Notes: generated by a model not told the origin, from the letters alone. A stretch of DNA of 64,000 bases from an uncultured Pelagibacteraceae bacterium (GCA_902523455.1 CABYZG010000001.1:350397-414396); one strand, 5' to 3'. Numbered from the stretch's first letter, positions 23,714-34,143 are shown. Made by a program: numbers and translations.

Positions 23714-25273
23714 ATGAACAAAGAAAATAATTATATAAAGATTTTTGATACTACATTAAGAGATGGAGAGCAGTCTCCTGGCGCTTCAATGAACATTGAA
23801 GAAAAATTAAAAATTGCAGAAGCCTTAGAAGATTTGAAAGTTGATATAATTGAAGCAGGATTTCCTGCCGCATCAAAGGGAGACTATGAAGCAGTTTCTG
23901 AAATATCAAAAAAGATTAAAAATTCATCAATATGCGCTTTGAGCAGAGCTTCAAAAAATGACATTCATACAGCTGCGGATGCTCTCAAAAATGCAGCGGC
24001 TCCAAGAATACATACATTTATTTCAACAAGTGAACTTCACATGAAACACAAGTTACAGTTGAATTCCGATGAGGTTTACCAGAAGGTAATTGATAGTGTT
24101 TCTTTTGCACGGAATTTATGTGATGACGTTGAGTGGTCTTGTGAAGATGGAACTAGGACAGATTTAGACTTTATGTGTAAAACTGTCGAAGCGGCGATTA
24201 AGAACGGTGCATCAACAATAAATATTCCAGATACAGTCGGATATTCAATTCCTGACGAATTTACTAATATTATAACCCATCTAATGAATAATGTTCCAAA
24301 TATTGATAAAGTGACAATTTCTACACATTGTCACAATGATCTTGGATTAGCGGTAGCAAATTCCCTTGCAGGTGTGAGAGCTGGTGCAAGGCAAATTGAG
24401 TGCACTATAAATGGTTTGGGTGAAAGAGCCGGTAACGCCGCAATGGAAGAAGTTGTAATGGCGATCAGAACTAGAAATGATATGATGCCTTTTCAAACAA
24501 ACATACAGACTGAAAAACTAACCAAAACCTCTAAGCTTGTCTCAGCAGTGACAGGTTTTCCTGTACAATTTAATAAGGCAATCGTTGGAAAGAATGCTTT
24601 TGCACATGAAGCAGGTATCCATCAGGATGGGATGTTAAAAAATAATAAAACGTATGAAATTATGACCCCAGAAAGTGTTGGAGTTTCAGAGTCAAATCTT
24701 GTAATGGGTAAGCACTCTGGTAGACATGCATTCAAACAAAAAATAATCGAACTAGGTTACTCAATTAATGACAACGTAATTGAAGAGGCCTTTGAAAACT
24801 TTAAAAATTTAGCTGACAAAAAGAAAAACATTTATGATGAAGACATCATTGCTATTATTGATGACCAGGTAATCAGAGTTAATGACTCTATTTTGCTTCA
24901 AGATTTACAGGTAGTCGCTGGAACAAAAGGTCCTCAAAAAGCTGAGATCAGTCTTTTAATTGATGATGAGCCAAAGACAATAACTTCTACGGGAGATGGA
25001 CCTGTTGATGCAATCTTTAATGGTTTAAGTCAACTTGTTCCTCATAAAGGAAAATTATTACTCTATCAAGTCCATGCTGTTACGGAAGGAACGGATGCTC
25101 AAGCCGAAGTTTCTGTAAGATTGGCAGAAGATGGTAAAACTGTTGTTGGACTTGGTGCACATACAGATACTCTTGTTGCATCTGCCAAGGCATATATAAA
25201 CGCACTAAACAAATTAATAATTAAAAGAGAAAAGTCAGCTCCAGCTAGTATGACAGGTGTCACTGGAGTTTGA
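23714..25273 (+). CDS. leuA: 2-isopropylmalate synthase
   Basis: LeuA condenses acetyl-CoA with 2-oxoisovalerate, the first committed step to leucine. The 519-residue protein has the TIM-barrel signatures TLRDGEQSPGASM and the metal-binding STHCHNDLGLAVANSLAG, GLGERAGN, and a C-terminal LeuA allosteric domain (from about 385). GAGGATGAGAG precedes the ATG. It is separated from ilvC by a promoter, leucine leader peptide and attenuator hairpin, so it is likely regulated by leucyl-tRNA charging. Confidence 0.96.
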   Translation: MNKENNYIKIFDTTLRDGEQSPGASMNIEEKLKIAEALEDLKVDIIEAGFPAASKGDYEAVSEISKKIKNSSICALSRASKNDIHTAADALKNAAAPRIHTFISTSELHMKHKLQLNSDEVYQKVIDSVSFARNLCDDVEWSCEDGTRTDLDFMCKTVEAAIKNGASTINIPDTVGYSIPDEFTNIITHLMNNVPNIDKVTISTHCHNDLGLAVANSLAGVRAGARQIECTINGLGERAGNAAMEEVVMAIRTRNDMMPFQTNIQTEKLTKTSKLVSAVTGFPVQFNKAIVGKNAFAHEAGIHQDGMLKNNKTYEIMTPESVGVSESNLVMGKHSGRHAFKQKIIELGYSINDNVIEEAFENFKNLADKKKNIYDEDIIAIIDDQVIRVNDSILLQDLQVVAGTKGPQKAEISLLIDDEPKTITSTGDGPVDAIFNGLSQLVPHKGKLLLYQVHAVTEGTDAQAEVSVRLAEDGKTVVGLGAHTDTLVASAKAYINALNKLIIKREKSAPASMTGVTGV

Positions 25274-26329
<1,056 letters not shown>

Positions 26330-26342
26330 TTAAAGTCTGACA

Positions 26343-27182
26343 GTGAGGACATCACGTAATTTTTACTCAAGATATGTTAACAAGAATGGCTACATGTCTA
26401 TTCTTATTCCTATAGGATTAATCATATTTTCCCTTATTTTTTATTTTGGACGATTTGACAATAGCTATCTCTCAAATGAACTTAGAGCTAAAAGTATTAA
26501 TACGGTTTACTCAATTACTTCAATTGTTTCCAGTCCTATTAATTTAATTAAAAATGGACTTGAAAGCATTTACGAGATTCAAAATATTTATGAAGAAAAT
26601 CAAAGATTCAAAGAAATGCAATTACTTGACTCCGCTAGTTTTCAAGAGATGGTTTCTATGAAACTAAAAATAGCTCAATATGAAAGTCTATTAAACGCAT
26701 CTGATAATATTGAATATGATTTTAGAACTTCAAGGATAGTTGGTGATTTTTCTAATAATTTTAACGGCACCTTAATTGTTAATTCAGGAAAAGAAGAAAA
26801 TATTAAATTGGATATGCCAGTTTCAGGATCTAATGGAATAATTGGTAGAATATCTCATGTTGGTGAAAGCCTCTCGCGCGTACTTTTAATAAGCAACATT
26901 AACAGTAGAATTCCAGTGATAATTTCTGAAGATGGTTATCATGGCATACTAGTAGGTCAAGGTCGAGAAAACCCAATTATAGAATTTGTTGAACATATTG
27001 AAAAAATTAGCATTGGAGATTTAGTCACAACATCAGGAAAAGGTGGAATTTTTCCTCCATTTCAATTGATTGGCCAAGTAGTTGGAAAAAAATCAAGTGA
27101 AATCGAGATTAGTATATTTGAAAATGTAGCAACTTTATCGCATGTGAAATTATTAAATTATAAACTAATTAAAGAAAACTAA
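26343..27182 (+). CDS. mreC: Rod shape-determining protein MreC
   Basis: MreC is a bitopic inner-membrane scaffold. The 279-residue protein has a membrane helix at about 20-36, a coiled coil at about 65-100, and a periplasmic beta domain with SRVLLISNINSRIPVII and VTTSGKGGIFPP, which is the most conserved MreC segment. Translation appears to start at GTG 26343; an ATG at 26394 lies inside the membrane segment and is unlikely. Confidence 0.92.
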   Translation: MRTSRNFYSRYVNKNGYMSILIPIGLIIFSLIFYFGRFDNSYLSNELRAKSINTVYSITSIVSSPINLIKNGLESIYEIQNIYEENQRFKEMQLLDSASFQEMVSMKLKIAQYESLLNASDNIEYDFRTSRIVGDFSNNFNGTLIVNSGKEENIKLDMPVSGSNGIIGRISHVGESLSRVLLISNINSRIPVIISEDGYHGILVGQGRENPIIEFVEHIEKISIGDLVTTSGKGGIFPPFQLIGQVVGKKSSEIEISIFENVATLSHVKLLNYKLIKEN

Positions 27183-27184
27183 AA

Positions 27185-27670
27185 ATGACTCTAAGTTTCA
27201 AAAGTTATTTACTATTAAATGGATCTCTTCTTTTTTTTATTTCATTTAACAATGTTTTTAATTTTAATCTAATCGATTTAACTTTAATACTGTCCATTTT
27301 GTTGTATTCAATAAAATGGAACGAAAGCGAATGGTTAGCTCCTCTTCTTCTTTTTGCTTGGGGTATTTTTCAAGATATTTTGCTTGGAATGCATTTAGGT
27401 TATTCTGGAAGTATTTTTTTATATTTCTATGTTCTAAGTCAGATTATCTCAATTAATGGTTTATTCGAACAACAAAAAATTAAATTTATAATTTTTATAA
27501 TAGCATTATTAATATTATTTATTTTTAAAAACTTATTTATCTATTTTAATTACCAACTCAATTATATATCTGTTGGTGAATTGTCAGCTTTCATAGTAAT
27601 GGTTTTATTATACCTGCCCTTAAACTCAATAATTATATACAGTCAGAAAAGATATGAAAAAATCAGGTAG
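27185..27670 (+). CDS. mreD: Rod shape-determining protein MreD
   Basis: This 161-residue, very hydrophobic protein has five or six predicted membrane helices and the conserved-type segment WGIFQDILLGMHLGYSG. MreD sequences are poorly conserved, so the call leans on position: 2 nt after mreC and overlapping mrdA by 17 nt. Confidence 0.85.
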   Translation: MTLSFKSYLLLNGSLLFFISFNNVFNFNLIDLTLILSILLYSIKWNESEWLAPLLLFAWGIFQDILLGMHLGYSGSIFLYFYVLSQIISINGLFEQQKIKFIIFIIALLILFIFKNLFIYFNYQLNYISVGELSAFIVMVLLYLPLNSIIIYSQKRYEKIR

Positions 27671-29525
27671 ATTTATTTTCCAAAAATATGATACTGAAAA
27701 TTTAATCAATAGAAGAGCAGCGCTTGTGACAATTGCTAAGGCTGGTGTATTCTCGGTGCTTGTTGGAAGACTAGCTTATTTACAAATCGCTGAGAATAGT
27801 AATTATAAAAAATTATCTGATAAAAATAGAATAACACACAGATTTCTCGAACCAGAAAGAGGTATTATTTTTGATTTGCAGGGGCGACCAATGGCTATCA
27901 ATAAACAAAAATATGAAATAATAATAATAAAAGAAGAAACCAGAGACGTAGAAAAATCATTAGTTAATTTAAAGTCAATTTTACCTCACGCAAATATTGA
28001 TATAGAAAAAATATTAAAGGAAGTAAATTCAAGAAAAAATTTCATACCTGTTGGAATTATCGATGACTTGACATGGGAGGATTTTTCTAAAATAAATGTG
28101 AATATTCATAAATTAGAGGGAATTTACCCTCAGATTGGCTTCAAGAGATATTATACTCAAGGAGAGTCGCACTCACATTTAATTGGGTATGTTTCTCAGA
28201 TAAGTAAAAATGAGGAAGAGTCAAACCCATTATCCAAACTAAGTACAGCAAAAGTAGGCAAGATAGGTGTAGAAAAAGCTAAAGATGCAATTTTACGAGG
28301 TAAGCTAGGCAATAAGAATATTGAAGTTAATGCCAGTGGACGAGAAATTAGAGAAATTGATCGAGTAAATAGTGTGCAAGGAAACTACATACAACTTACA
28401 ATTGACTCAGAATTACAAAAGTTTTGCTATGAAAGATTAAAAGGACTTAGTGGAAGTGTCTCTGTTATTAATGTTAAAAATGGCGAGTTTTATGCATTGG
28501 CATCCTCACCATCCTATGATCCAAATATATTTAGTAAATCTATTTCAAATGAAACTTGGGAAAATCTCTTATCAGATAAATATAAACCACTGATTAATAA
28601 ATCGATATCCAATCAATATCCTCCTGGATCAACCATAAAACCATTTGTTGCACTTGCAGCCTTAGAGTCAGGAGTTTCTCATAAAGAAACTTTTTTTTGT
28701 GATGGGAAACACCTAATAGAAGATACTAGTCTAGAATCAGGATACAAAACATTTCATTGTTGGAAGAAGGAAGGACACGGAAATGTAGATATGACCAAGG
28801 CTATAAAGGTATCTTGTGATGTTTATTTTTATCAAATTGCAAGAAGAATAGGAATTAATAAAATCGCTGAGGTTTGTAAAAGATATGGGTTAGGAGAAAA
28901 AGTTTTCAAATCTCTTTATGAAGAAAAAAGTGGAGTAGTTCCAAACAAACAGTGGAAATTAGAAAATCTTGGTAGTAGATGGATGGTAGGAGAAACATTA
29001 TCTGCTGGTATAGGCCAAGGATATTTTTTAACAACTGCAGCGCAGCTTTCTCTTGCATTAGCTCAATTAATTAACAATGGAATGAGGCTTAGCCCAAAAT
29101 TGATATATGATATTGAAACCTCAAATGTTTATAATGAGCGAATTATTGCAGATCCCAAATATCTTAAAATTATTAAAAATGCATTAGACGAAGCTACTAA
29201 TGCTCCTGGAGGGACTTCCTATAGATCAAGAATTATCGGTAAGTATAAAATGGCTGGTAAAACAGGCACATCTCAAGTAAGAGCAATATCAATTAAAGAA
29301 AGAGAAGAAGGGTTAATAAAAAATAAAGATTTGCCGTGGGAAAAAAGAGATCATGGTCTTTTTATCGGATACGGTCCAACTACAGATCCTAAGTATGCAG
29401 TTTCTGTAATTGTTGAACACGGAGGAAGTGGATCTGGATCTGCAGCTCCAATTGCATCAGATATATTTAAATATTTATTTGAAAAAAAACTCAATTTAAA
29501 AAGAAACGAAATTTTTAATGTTTAA
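27654..29525 (+). CDS. mrdA: Penicillin-binding protein 2
   Basis: PBP2 is the elongation-specific transpeptidase and partner of RodA. The 623-residue protein has an N-terminal membrane anchor (about 28-45), a dimerisation domain with EPERGIIFDLQGRPMA, the nucleophile S326 in PPGSTIKPF (SxxK), SCD as the SxN-type motif (KVSCDVYFYQIA), and KTGTSQ from residue 536. It overlaps mreD upstream and rodA downstream (8 nt). Confidence 0.96.
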   Translation: MKKSGRFIFQKYDTENLINRRAALVTIAKAGVFSVLVGRLAYLQIAENSNYKKLSDKNRITHRFLEPERGIIFDLQGRPMAINKQKYEIIIIKEETRDVEKSLVNLKSILPHANIDIEKILKEVNSRKNFIPVGIIDDLTWEDFSKINVNIHKLEGIYPQIGFKRYYTQGESHSHLIGYVSQISKNEEESNPLSKLSTAKVGKIGVEKAKDAILRGKLGNKNIEVNASGREIREIDRVNSVQGNYIQLTIDSELQKFCYERLKGLSGSVSVINVKNGEFYALASSPSYDPNIFSKSISNETWENLLSDKYKPLINKSISNQYPPGSTIKPFVALAALESGVSHKETFFCDGKHLIEDTSLESGYKTFHCWKKEGHGNVDMTKAIKVSCDVYFYQIARRIGINKIAEVCKRYGLGEKVFKSLYEEKSGVVPNKQWKLENLGSRWMVGETLSAGIGQGYFLTTAAQLSLALAQLINNGMRLSPKLIYDIETSNVYNERIIADPKYLKIIKNALDEATNAPGGTSYRSRIIGKYKMAGKTGTSQVRAISIKEREEGLIKNKDLPWEKRDHGLFIGYGPTTDPKYAVSVIVEHGGSGSGSAAPIASDIFKYLFEKKLNLKRNEIFNV

Positions 29526-30645
29526 TCAAAATAACTTTTATAGTTCAGCCTTTGCCAAACTACAAAGTATAAATTATCCTCTATTAGGTTTAATAATTAC
29601 ATTATTTTTTGTGGGTTTAGCCGCATTATATAGTATTTCAAATGGAGACTTTAACTCGTGGCCATTGAAGCACTCTCAGAGATTTATACTTGGATTAATC
29701 ATCTTTTTTTTAGTCATATTCTTTGATTTAAGGTTAATATTTGGTTATGCATATGTAATTTTTTTCCTGAGCATTATATCTTTAGTCATCATTCCTTTTT
29801 TTGGAATTGAGAGTAACGGTGCTACTAGATGGATCAACATAGCTGGTATAAGTCTACAGCCTTCAGAGTTTGTTAAATATACTTTAATCTTAGCTTTGGC
29901 TAAGTATTTTCATTCAATAAGTAACGATAGCGGTTTTATTAAGACTTTAATTATTCCACTGATCATTACTGTAGTCCCAGTATTCTTAGTAATTACACAG
30001 CCAGATTTAGGTACAGCTCTGATTATTCTACTTGGCGGAATAAGTCTTTTTTGGATCTCAGGTTTAAATTATAAATATTTTATAGTAGGTGTATTTTCAA
30101 TTTTATGTTCTTTACCACTTTTGTGGCAATATCTAAAAGATTATCAGAAAGACAGAGTGCTCACTTTTTTCAATCCTGAACGTGATCCTCTTGGAAATGG
30201 ATACCACATAATGCAATCAAAAATTGCTCTTGGCTCTGGTGGTATTTTTGGGAAAGGCTACATGGAAGGTACTCAGAGCCATCTAAATTTTCTTCCTGAA
30301 ATGCAAACAGATTTTATATTTACAATGTTAGGTGAGGAATTTGGTTTCATAGGGACATTACTTTTATTATTAATATATGCAGCCTTAATAATGATTTCTA
30401 TTCGTCTTGCACTTAAAAGTCGCAGCTTATTTAGTAAGTATTTGTCTTTAGGAGTATGTAATGTATTTTTCATTTACGTTTTTGTAAATATTGGAATGGT
30501 CACAGGCTTGCTTCCAGTAGTAGGAGTTCCACTTCCATTTATATCCTATGGAGGGAGTTCGATGTTAGCAGTTATGTTTGGGTTTGGACTTTTAATGAAT
30601 TGTTATATCAATCGAAATATCATAATTGAGAAAACAAATTATTAA
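29518..30645 (+). CDS. rodA: Peptidoglycan glycosyltransferase RodA (SEDS family)
   Basis: RodA polymerises glycan strands from lipid II. The 375-residue protein has about ten membrane helices, with SEDS motifs GATRWINIAGISLQPSEFVK, TQPDLGTALI, the catalytic-loop segment FNPERDPLGNGYH, and the C-terminal VPLPFISYGGSS. Last gene of the elongasome operon; it ends 3 nt before the convergent amidinotransferase. Confidence 0.96.
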   Translation: MFNQNNFYSSAFAKLQSINYPLLGLIITLFFVGLAALYSISNGDFNSWPLKHSQRFILGLIIFFLVIFFDLRLIFGYAYVIFFLSIISLVIIPFFGIESNGATRWINIAGISLQPSEFVKYTLILALAKYFHSISNDSGFIKTLIIPLIITVVPVFLVITQPDLGTALIILLGGISLFWISGLNYKYFIVGVFSILCSLPLLWQYLKDYQKDRVLTFFNPERDPLGNGYHIMQSKIALGSGGIFGKGYMEGTQSHLNFLPEMQTDFIFTMLGEEFGFIGTLLLLLIYAALIMISIRLALKSRSLFSKYLSLGVCNVFFIYVFVNIGMVTGLLPVVGVPLPFISYGGSSMLAVMFGFGLLMNCYINRNIIIEKTNY

Positions 30646-30648
30646 AAA

Positions 30649-31755
30649 TTATTGTTTCGTAAAGTAATCCTCCTGGCTGCTTTCACGATAAACATCAGTT
30701 GTTGCGCAGTGTAAAGCGCCACCAAATGGATAAGCATCCCTGAAAGGGACCGGAACAACTTCGAAATTTAACTTATCTAGTTGATCCATCTGGTGAACTT
30801 CAGTTTCTTCAACGCAAACTGTTTTTGGATCTAGCATAAGAACGTTCATGCTCAGCCATACGCTTGAATAGCATAATGGAGGAGGAGAATTGTGAGCGGG
30901 TCTAGCGGCATCAACTATTTCCCAGTCATTATCATAAAAAATTTTTTTTTGTTCATCAGGTAGTCTTCTTTCAGGATTATTTAATATCAATCCTGGCCTC
31001 AATGGCGTAAATGTTGCGTCAATATGTGTAGGAAAAGGATCAGTTGGGAAATTTAGCACATGAATACGTTGGTCTGGAAAGTGTCTTTTAATCCAATCAA
31101 TGCCTTTTAAGTTCGTTGTGAACCCGTGTTGAATAAATAAATCTTTACCCATTCTTAATACATCAGCTGCATCAAATAGTGGTTCTTCTTCAGTGGTAAC
31201 AAACTTTTTATCGGCAACCCATTCGTATCTTTGTTCTATTGTTATTTCATCTGCAAGATAATTATCCCTGTATGATTTATTCGTTAACCTTGGTTTTGGA
31301 GCAGTTTCCCATTTCATTTCTGGGTCTTGGTCAAAAAAACTTTGTAATAGCGGTCGATAGCATAAATATTCAAACCATCTTGAACGAAAGGACATCGTAG
31401 CTTCCAGCATCTCATTGCCTAAAGTAAGTATAACATCTCGAGGAGGCATACAGCCAAACATTGTTTCTATACTCCAATCTGGGGTACCAATTATCTGATT
31501 GAAATCTAGTGGAGATGGACGATCTACTTTTATTCCTCTTTTTTCTAAAATATCAGAGAAATTATCAAGTAAATAATTTGCTCTATCAATTGTATGTTGT
31601 GGCCTTGGTCCAAATTGACCTTTCATGTCAGAGTCTTCAGGAATTTTCGGAGCCATTGCAGGTTCAACTGGAGCAATGCAACAATTATCTGCTCTTCCAA
31701 CAATTATGTGTTTTAAAGGGTCCCACTCATTCCATGAATTTACTATTTTCACCAT
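30649..31755 (-). CDS. Glycine amidinotransferase-like enzyme (AGAT family)
   Basis: AGAT-type enzymes transfer the amidino group of arginine to an amine such as glycine, giving guanidinoacetate and ornithine. The 368-residue protein starts with the family pattern VNSWNEWDPLKHIIVGRAD. The catalytic triad is recognisable: Asp at about 193 (PLFDAADVLRMGKDLF), His at about 244 (PTHIDATF) and Cys350 (GGALHCATTD). The close CyrA/AmtA relatives use other acceptors, so the substrate is uncertain. Monocistronic, convergent with rodA, divergent from the flavin monooxygenase. In a streamlined marine genome its role (osmolyte or nitrogen storage?) is open. Confidence 0.88.
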   Translation of the reverse strand: MVKIVNSWNEWDPLKHIIVGRADNCCIAPVEPAMAPKIPEDSDMKGQFGPRPQHTIDRANYLLDNFSDILEKRGIKVDRPSPLDFNQIIGTPDWSIETMFGCMPPRDVILTLGNEMLEATMSFRSRWFEYLCYRPLLQSFFDQDPEMKWETAPKPRLTNKSYRDNYLADEITIEQRYEWVADKKFVTTEEEPLFDAADVLRMGKDLFIQHGFTTNLKGIDWIKRHFPDQRIHVLNFPTDPFPTHIDATFTPLRPGLILNNPERRLPDEQKKIFYDNDWEIVDAARPAHNSPPPLCYSSVWLSMNVLMLDPKTVCVEETEVHQMDQLDKLNFEVVPVPFRDAYPFGGALHCATTDVYRESSQEDYFTKQ

Positions 31756-31845
31756 TTCAAATACTTTTTATCAAATTAAATAATGGCTTGAATTCAAACT
31801 AAATTGAAAGTAAGAGTCAAGCGATTTCATTATCTAGGAGTTATT

Positions 31846-33372
31846 TTGACTAGTAATATTAATCAATATGATGTTGCAATTGTGGGTTTTGGACTAATTG
31901 GACAAATCTGTGCAAAAGTATGTAGCCAATACAATCTTAAAACACTAGTTATTGAGTCAAAATCGGACACTGAATTTTCCTCAAAAGCTGTATTATTCGA
32001 TGATGAAAGTTTACGTTTACTCGAAAATGTTGGTTTATACGATTCTCTAAAAGAATTTTTAAATAAACCAGATTTTACTGACATTGTGCTAACTAATGGA
32101 AAAGTGATCCAACGTAATCCAGTATTACATACCGATAATGACTTTCCTTCCGTTTGTACTTTTTTTCAGCCTGAGATTGAAAAAATAATAAGAGAAAAAT
32201 GTAAAACTGATGAAAATATAGATTTACTATTTGATAACGAGCTTATTAACTTTAGTTTAAATGATAATAAAGTGGGACTTGATACAAAAAGTGGTAACAA
32301 ATTAAAACATTTTGAAGCCCTTTACCTAATTGCATGCGATGGTGCAAATTCTTTTGTAAGAAATAAATTAGGCATTGAGTCCGTTGATCAAAGATACTTA
32401 AAAAATTGGCTTCTCGTTGATATATTGCTAAAGAATGAAAATAGTTTAGAAAATGTTTTCAGGCAAATTTGCGACGATCAAAGACCTACTTCTTATATTT
32501 CTCTTTCAAATAGAAGACATAGGTTTGAATTTCAATTGCTAACAGGTGAACAACACCAAAAAATTATTGAAAAAAAAAATATCAAAAACTTAATTTCAAA
32601 ATGGATAGAGCCTAATCAATATGAAATTGAAAATATATCTATTCAAAATTTTAGAGGGTCTTTTGCTAATACTTTTCAGAAAAATAATGTTTTTTTAATA
32701 GGTGATACTGCTTATCAAATGCCGCCCTATGCAAGTCAAGGTCTAAATACAGGAATTAGAGATATACTAAATCTAATATGGAAAATTAATTTGGTTATTA
32801 ATTTTAATTGCAACAAAAATCTCCTACTTTCTTATAATTTAGAGAGGTTTCAACCAATAAAGCAAACAATAAAATCATCTATTGCACTTGGACAATTGAT
32901 TGACTCACTATCTATGGCATTTCAGAAAAATATGCCATTAGAGGAGGCAATCGCCCCTGAGGCCAGAGATCAAGCATTTGGGAGAAATAACAATATTGAA
33001 GAAAAGGAATCAAAAAAAGGTATTTTTAGTCATTCACAGAGTGAAATGATAATCAACAGAAGACTTTCTAATAGAGAAATTACTGATAAACAAGGTAATG
33101 CTTGCTTAGATAAAATGGTTGGAAACTGTTTTGCAATATTTTCAAAAAAAGACGTAAGAAATGAGTTAACTGAGGATATATATGAAAAATTAATTAACCT
33201 AAATTTTATATTTATTTTTGACTATTCTAATTTAAATATCGGCCCCGAGTTATCCGATTATTTAGAAGAAGGGGAAATAATTATTAGACCAGATAAAAAG
33301 ATCTATGGACTTGCATCAAAAGGGTTAAATATTAATAAACTTGTATCTGAGTTATTAATGCAGATTGAATAG
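31846..33372 (+). CDS. FAD-dependent monooxygenase, UbiH/MhpA-like
   Basis: This is an aromatic-hydroxylase-type flavoprotein of about 508 residues. I start it at TTG 31846 because AGGAG at 31836-31840 lies 5 nt upstream; an earlier in-frame TTG at 31804 has no such site. Motifs are the dinucleotide-binding GFGLIGQICAKV, a DG motif CDGANSFVRNKLG, and the second FAD motif GDTAYQMPPYASQGLNTGIRD. The C-terminal third resembles the thioredoxin-like tail of MhpA/PheA-type hydroxylases. Substrate is unknown; a phenolic compound is the usual guess. Confidence 0.75.
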   Translation: MTSNINQYDVAIVGFGLIGQICAKVCSQYNLKTLVIESKSDTEFSSKAVLFDDESLRLLENVGLYDSLKEFLNKPDFTDIVLTNGKVIQRNPVLHTDNDFPSVCTFFQPEIEKIIREKCKTDENIDLLFDNELINFSLNDNKVGLDTKSGNKLKHFEALYLIACDGANSFVRNKLGIESVDQRYLKNWLLVDILLKNENSLENVFRQICDDQRPTSYISLSNRRHRFEFQLLTGEQHQKIIEKKNIKNLISKWIEPNQYEIENISIQNFRGSFANTFQKNNVFLIGDTAYQMPPYASQGLNTGIRDILNLIWKINLVINFNCNKNLLLSYNLERFQPIKQTIKSSIALGQLIDSLSMAFQKNMPLEEAIAPEARDQAFGRNNNIEEKESKKGIFSHSQSEMIINRRLSNREITDKQGNACLDKMVGNCFAIFSKKDVRNELTEDIYEKLINLNFIFIFDYSNLNIGPELSDYLEEGEIIIRPDKKIYGLASKGLNINKLVSELLMQIE

Positions 33373-33513
33373 AATCAATCCCGTGAAGATATACAAAATA
33401 ATGTTGTATAAATGTGACATTTTTAAAATTATTAGGAAAAATCAAATAAATTCAATTACTTAAATTGTAAAAGAAACTTGTTTTACCATATTTAGAATAT
33501 ACTGTTCACTTAT

Positions 33514-33529
33514 GTACTAAATATAGTAC
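33514..33529. promoter_or_regulatory. Inverted repeat upstream of the small membrane proteins
   Basis: GTACTA-AATA-TAGTAC is a perfect 6-4-6 inverted repeat 35 bp before the first small membrane protein gene and just downstream of TATACT (33498-33503). It has the size and position of a repressor operator. The rest of the gap 33373-33563 is AT-rich with nothing else recognisable. Confidence 0.4.
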
Positions 33530-33563
33530 TGCTATCTAAATAAACATAACGAGGGGGAAAGTT

Positions 33564-33779
33564 ATGATTAGAAACGCACAGAACGCGATAAAGGCTCTAA
33601 CCAGTCTTGGCCTTTCACTGCTAGCTTTGGGTATTGTTATTGGCCTGCTAAGCGGAGGAAGCATCCCATTTGTTGGCAATATAGCTAGCAATATCGTATC
33701 TCTTGTGAACCAGTTAGGAAATGCCGGAGTTGTTGGATTAATTGCTGTAGGTGTTATTCTCTGGTTATTTAGAGATTAA
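33564..33779 (+). CDS. Small two-helix membrane protein, paralogue 1
   Basis: I do not recognise a named family. The 71-residue product has a short basic N-terminus (MIRNAQNAIKALTS), a first hydrophobic helix (about 13-30), a Gly/Pro-rich turn GGSIPFVGNI, an amphipathic stretch NIVSLVNQLGNAG, and a second helix (VVGLIAVGVILWLF). It is similar along its length to the next gene (shared pattern SLVNQLG / GLINQLG then GVVG). An unusually strong ribosome site, GAGGGGGAAAG, precedes the ATG, and codons look richer in GC than neighbours, which suggests high expression. Confidence 0.7.
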   Translation: MIRNAQNAIKALTSLGLSLLALGIVIGLLSGGSIPFVGNIASNIVSLVNQLGNAGVVGLIAVGVILWLFRD

Positions 33780-33783
33780 ACAT

Positions 33784-33819
33784 ATTATCACTTCCCATGT
33801 TTGTGCATGGGAGGTGATA
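33784..33819 (+). terminator. Strong intergenic hairpin covering a Shine-Dalgarno sequence
   Basis: TTATCACTTCCCATG pairs with CATGGGAGGTGATAA over about 15 bp with one G-T pair and a TTTGTG loop. No T-run follows, so it is not a standard intrinsic terminator; an mRNA-stabilising or translation-controlling hairpin is as likely. Its right arm contains GGGAGGTGAT (33809-33818), a near-perfect anti-16S match. Confidence 0.6.
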
Positions 33820-33831
33820 AAAAATTAGAAT

Positions 33832-34059
33832 ATGATCTCAAGAATTAAGCAAATACTAAGAGAAATCATTGATTTTGGCTTGTTGTTGATAGCAATAGCT
33901 ATAATTTTGGAAGTACTCTTTGGACCATCATCACCTTTTTTAGGAAAAAATATTACTCAGAACTTGGTAGGTCTGATTAACCAACTAGGAAGTGAGGGTG
34001 TTGTGGGTATAATTTCTGTAGCAATCATTATATATCTTTGGAATAGACTTCAAAAATAA
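33832..34059 (+). CDS. Small two-helix membrane protein, paralogue 2
   Basis: This 75-residue product is a diverged copy of the preceding gene: basic start (MISRIKQILREIIDFG), helix (about 15-31), turn GPSSPFLGKNI, NLVGLINQLGSEG, second helix (VVGIISVAIIIYLW). An in-frame TAG three bases upstream of the AAT before the ATG excludes an earlier start. The best Shine-Dalgarno sequence lies about 17 nt upstream, inside a hairpin. Function unknown; a two-component pore or holin-like assembly is only a speculation from size and topology. Confidence 0.65.
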   Translation: MISRIKQILREIIDFGLLLIAIAIILEVLFGPSSPFLGKNITQNLVGLINQLGSEGVVGIISVAIIIYLWNRLQK

Positions 34060-34143
34060 TAAGTAAAACTAACATTTTTCTTGCTCATTTAGTAATTTTA
34101 ATAGACCCTATGCCTCTGTTTATTTCAAATTGGAGGAAATTTA

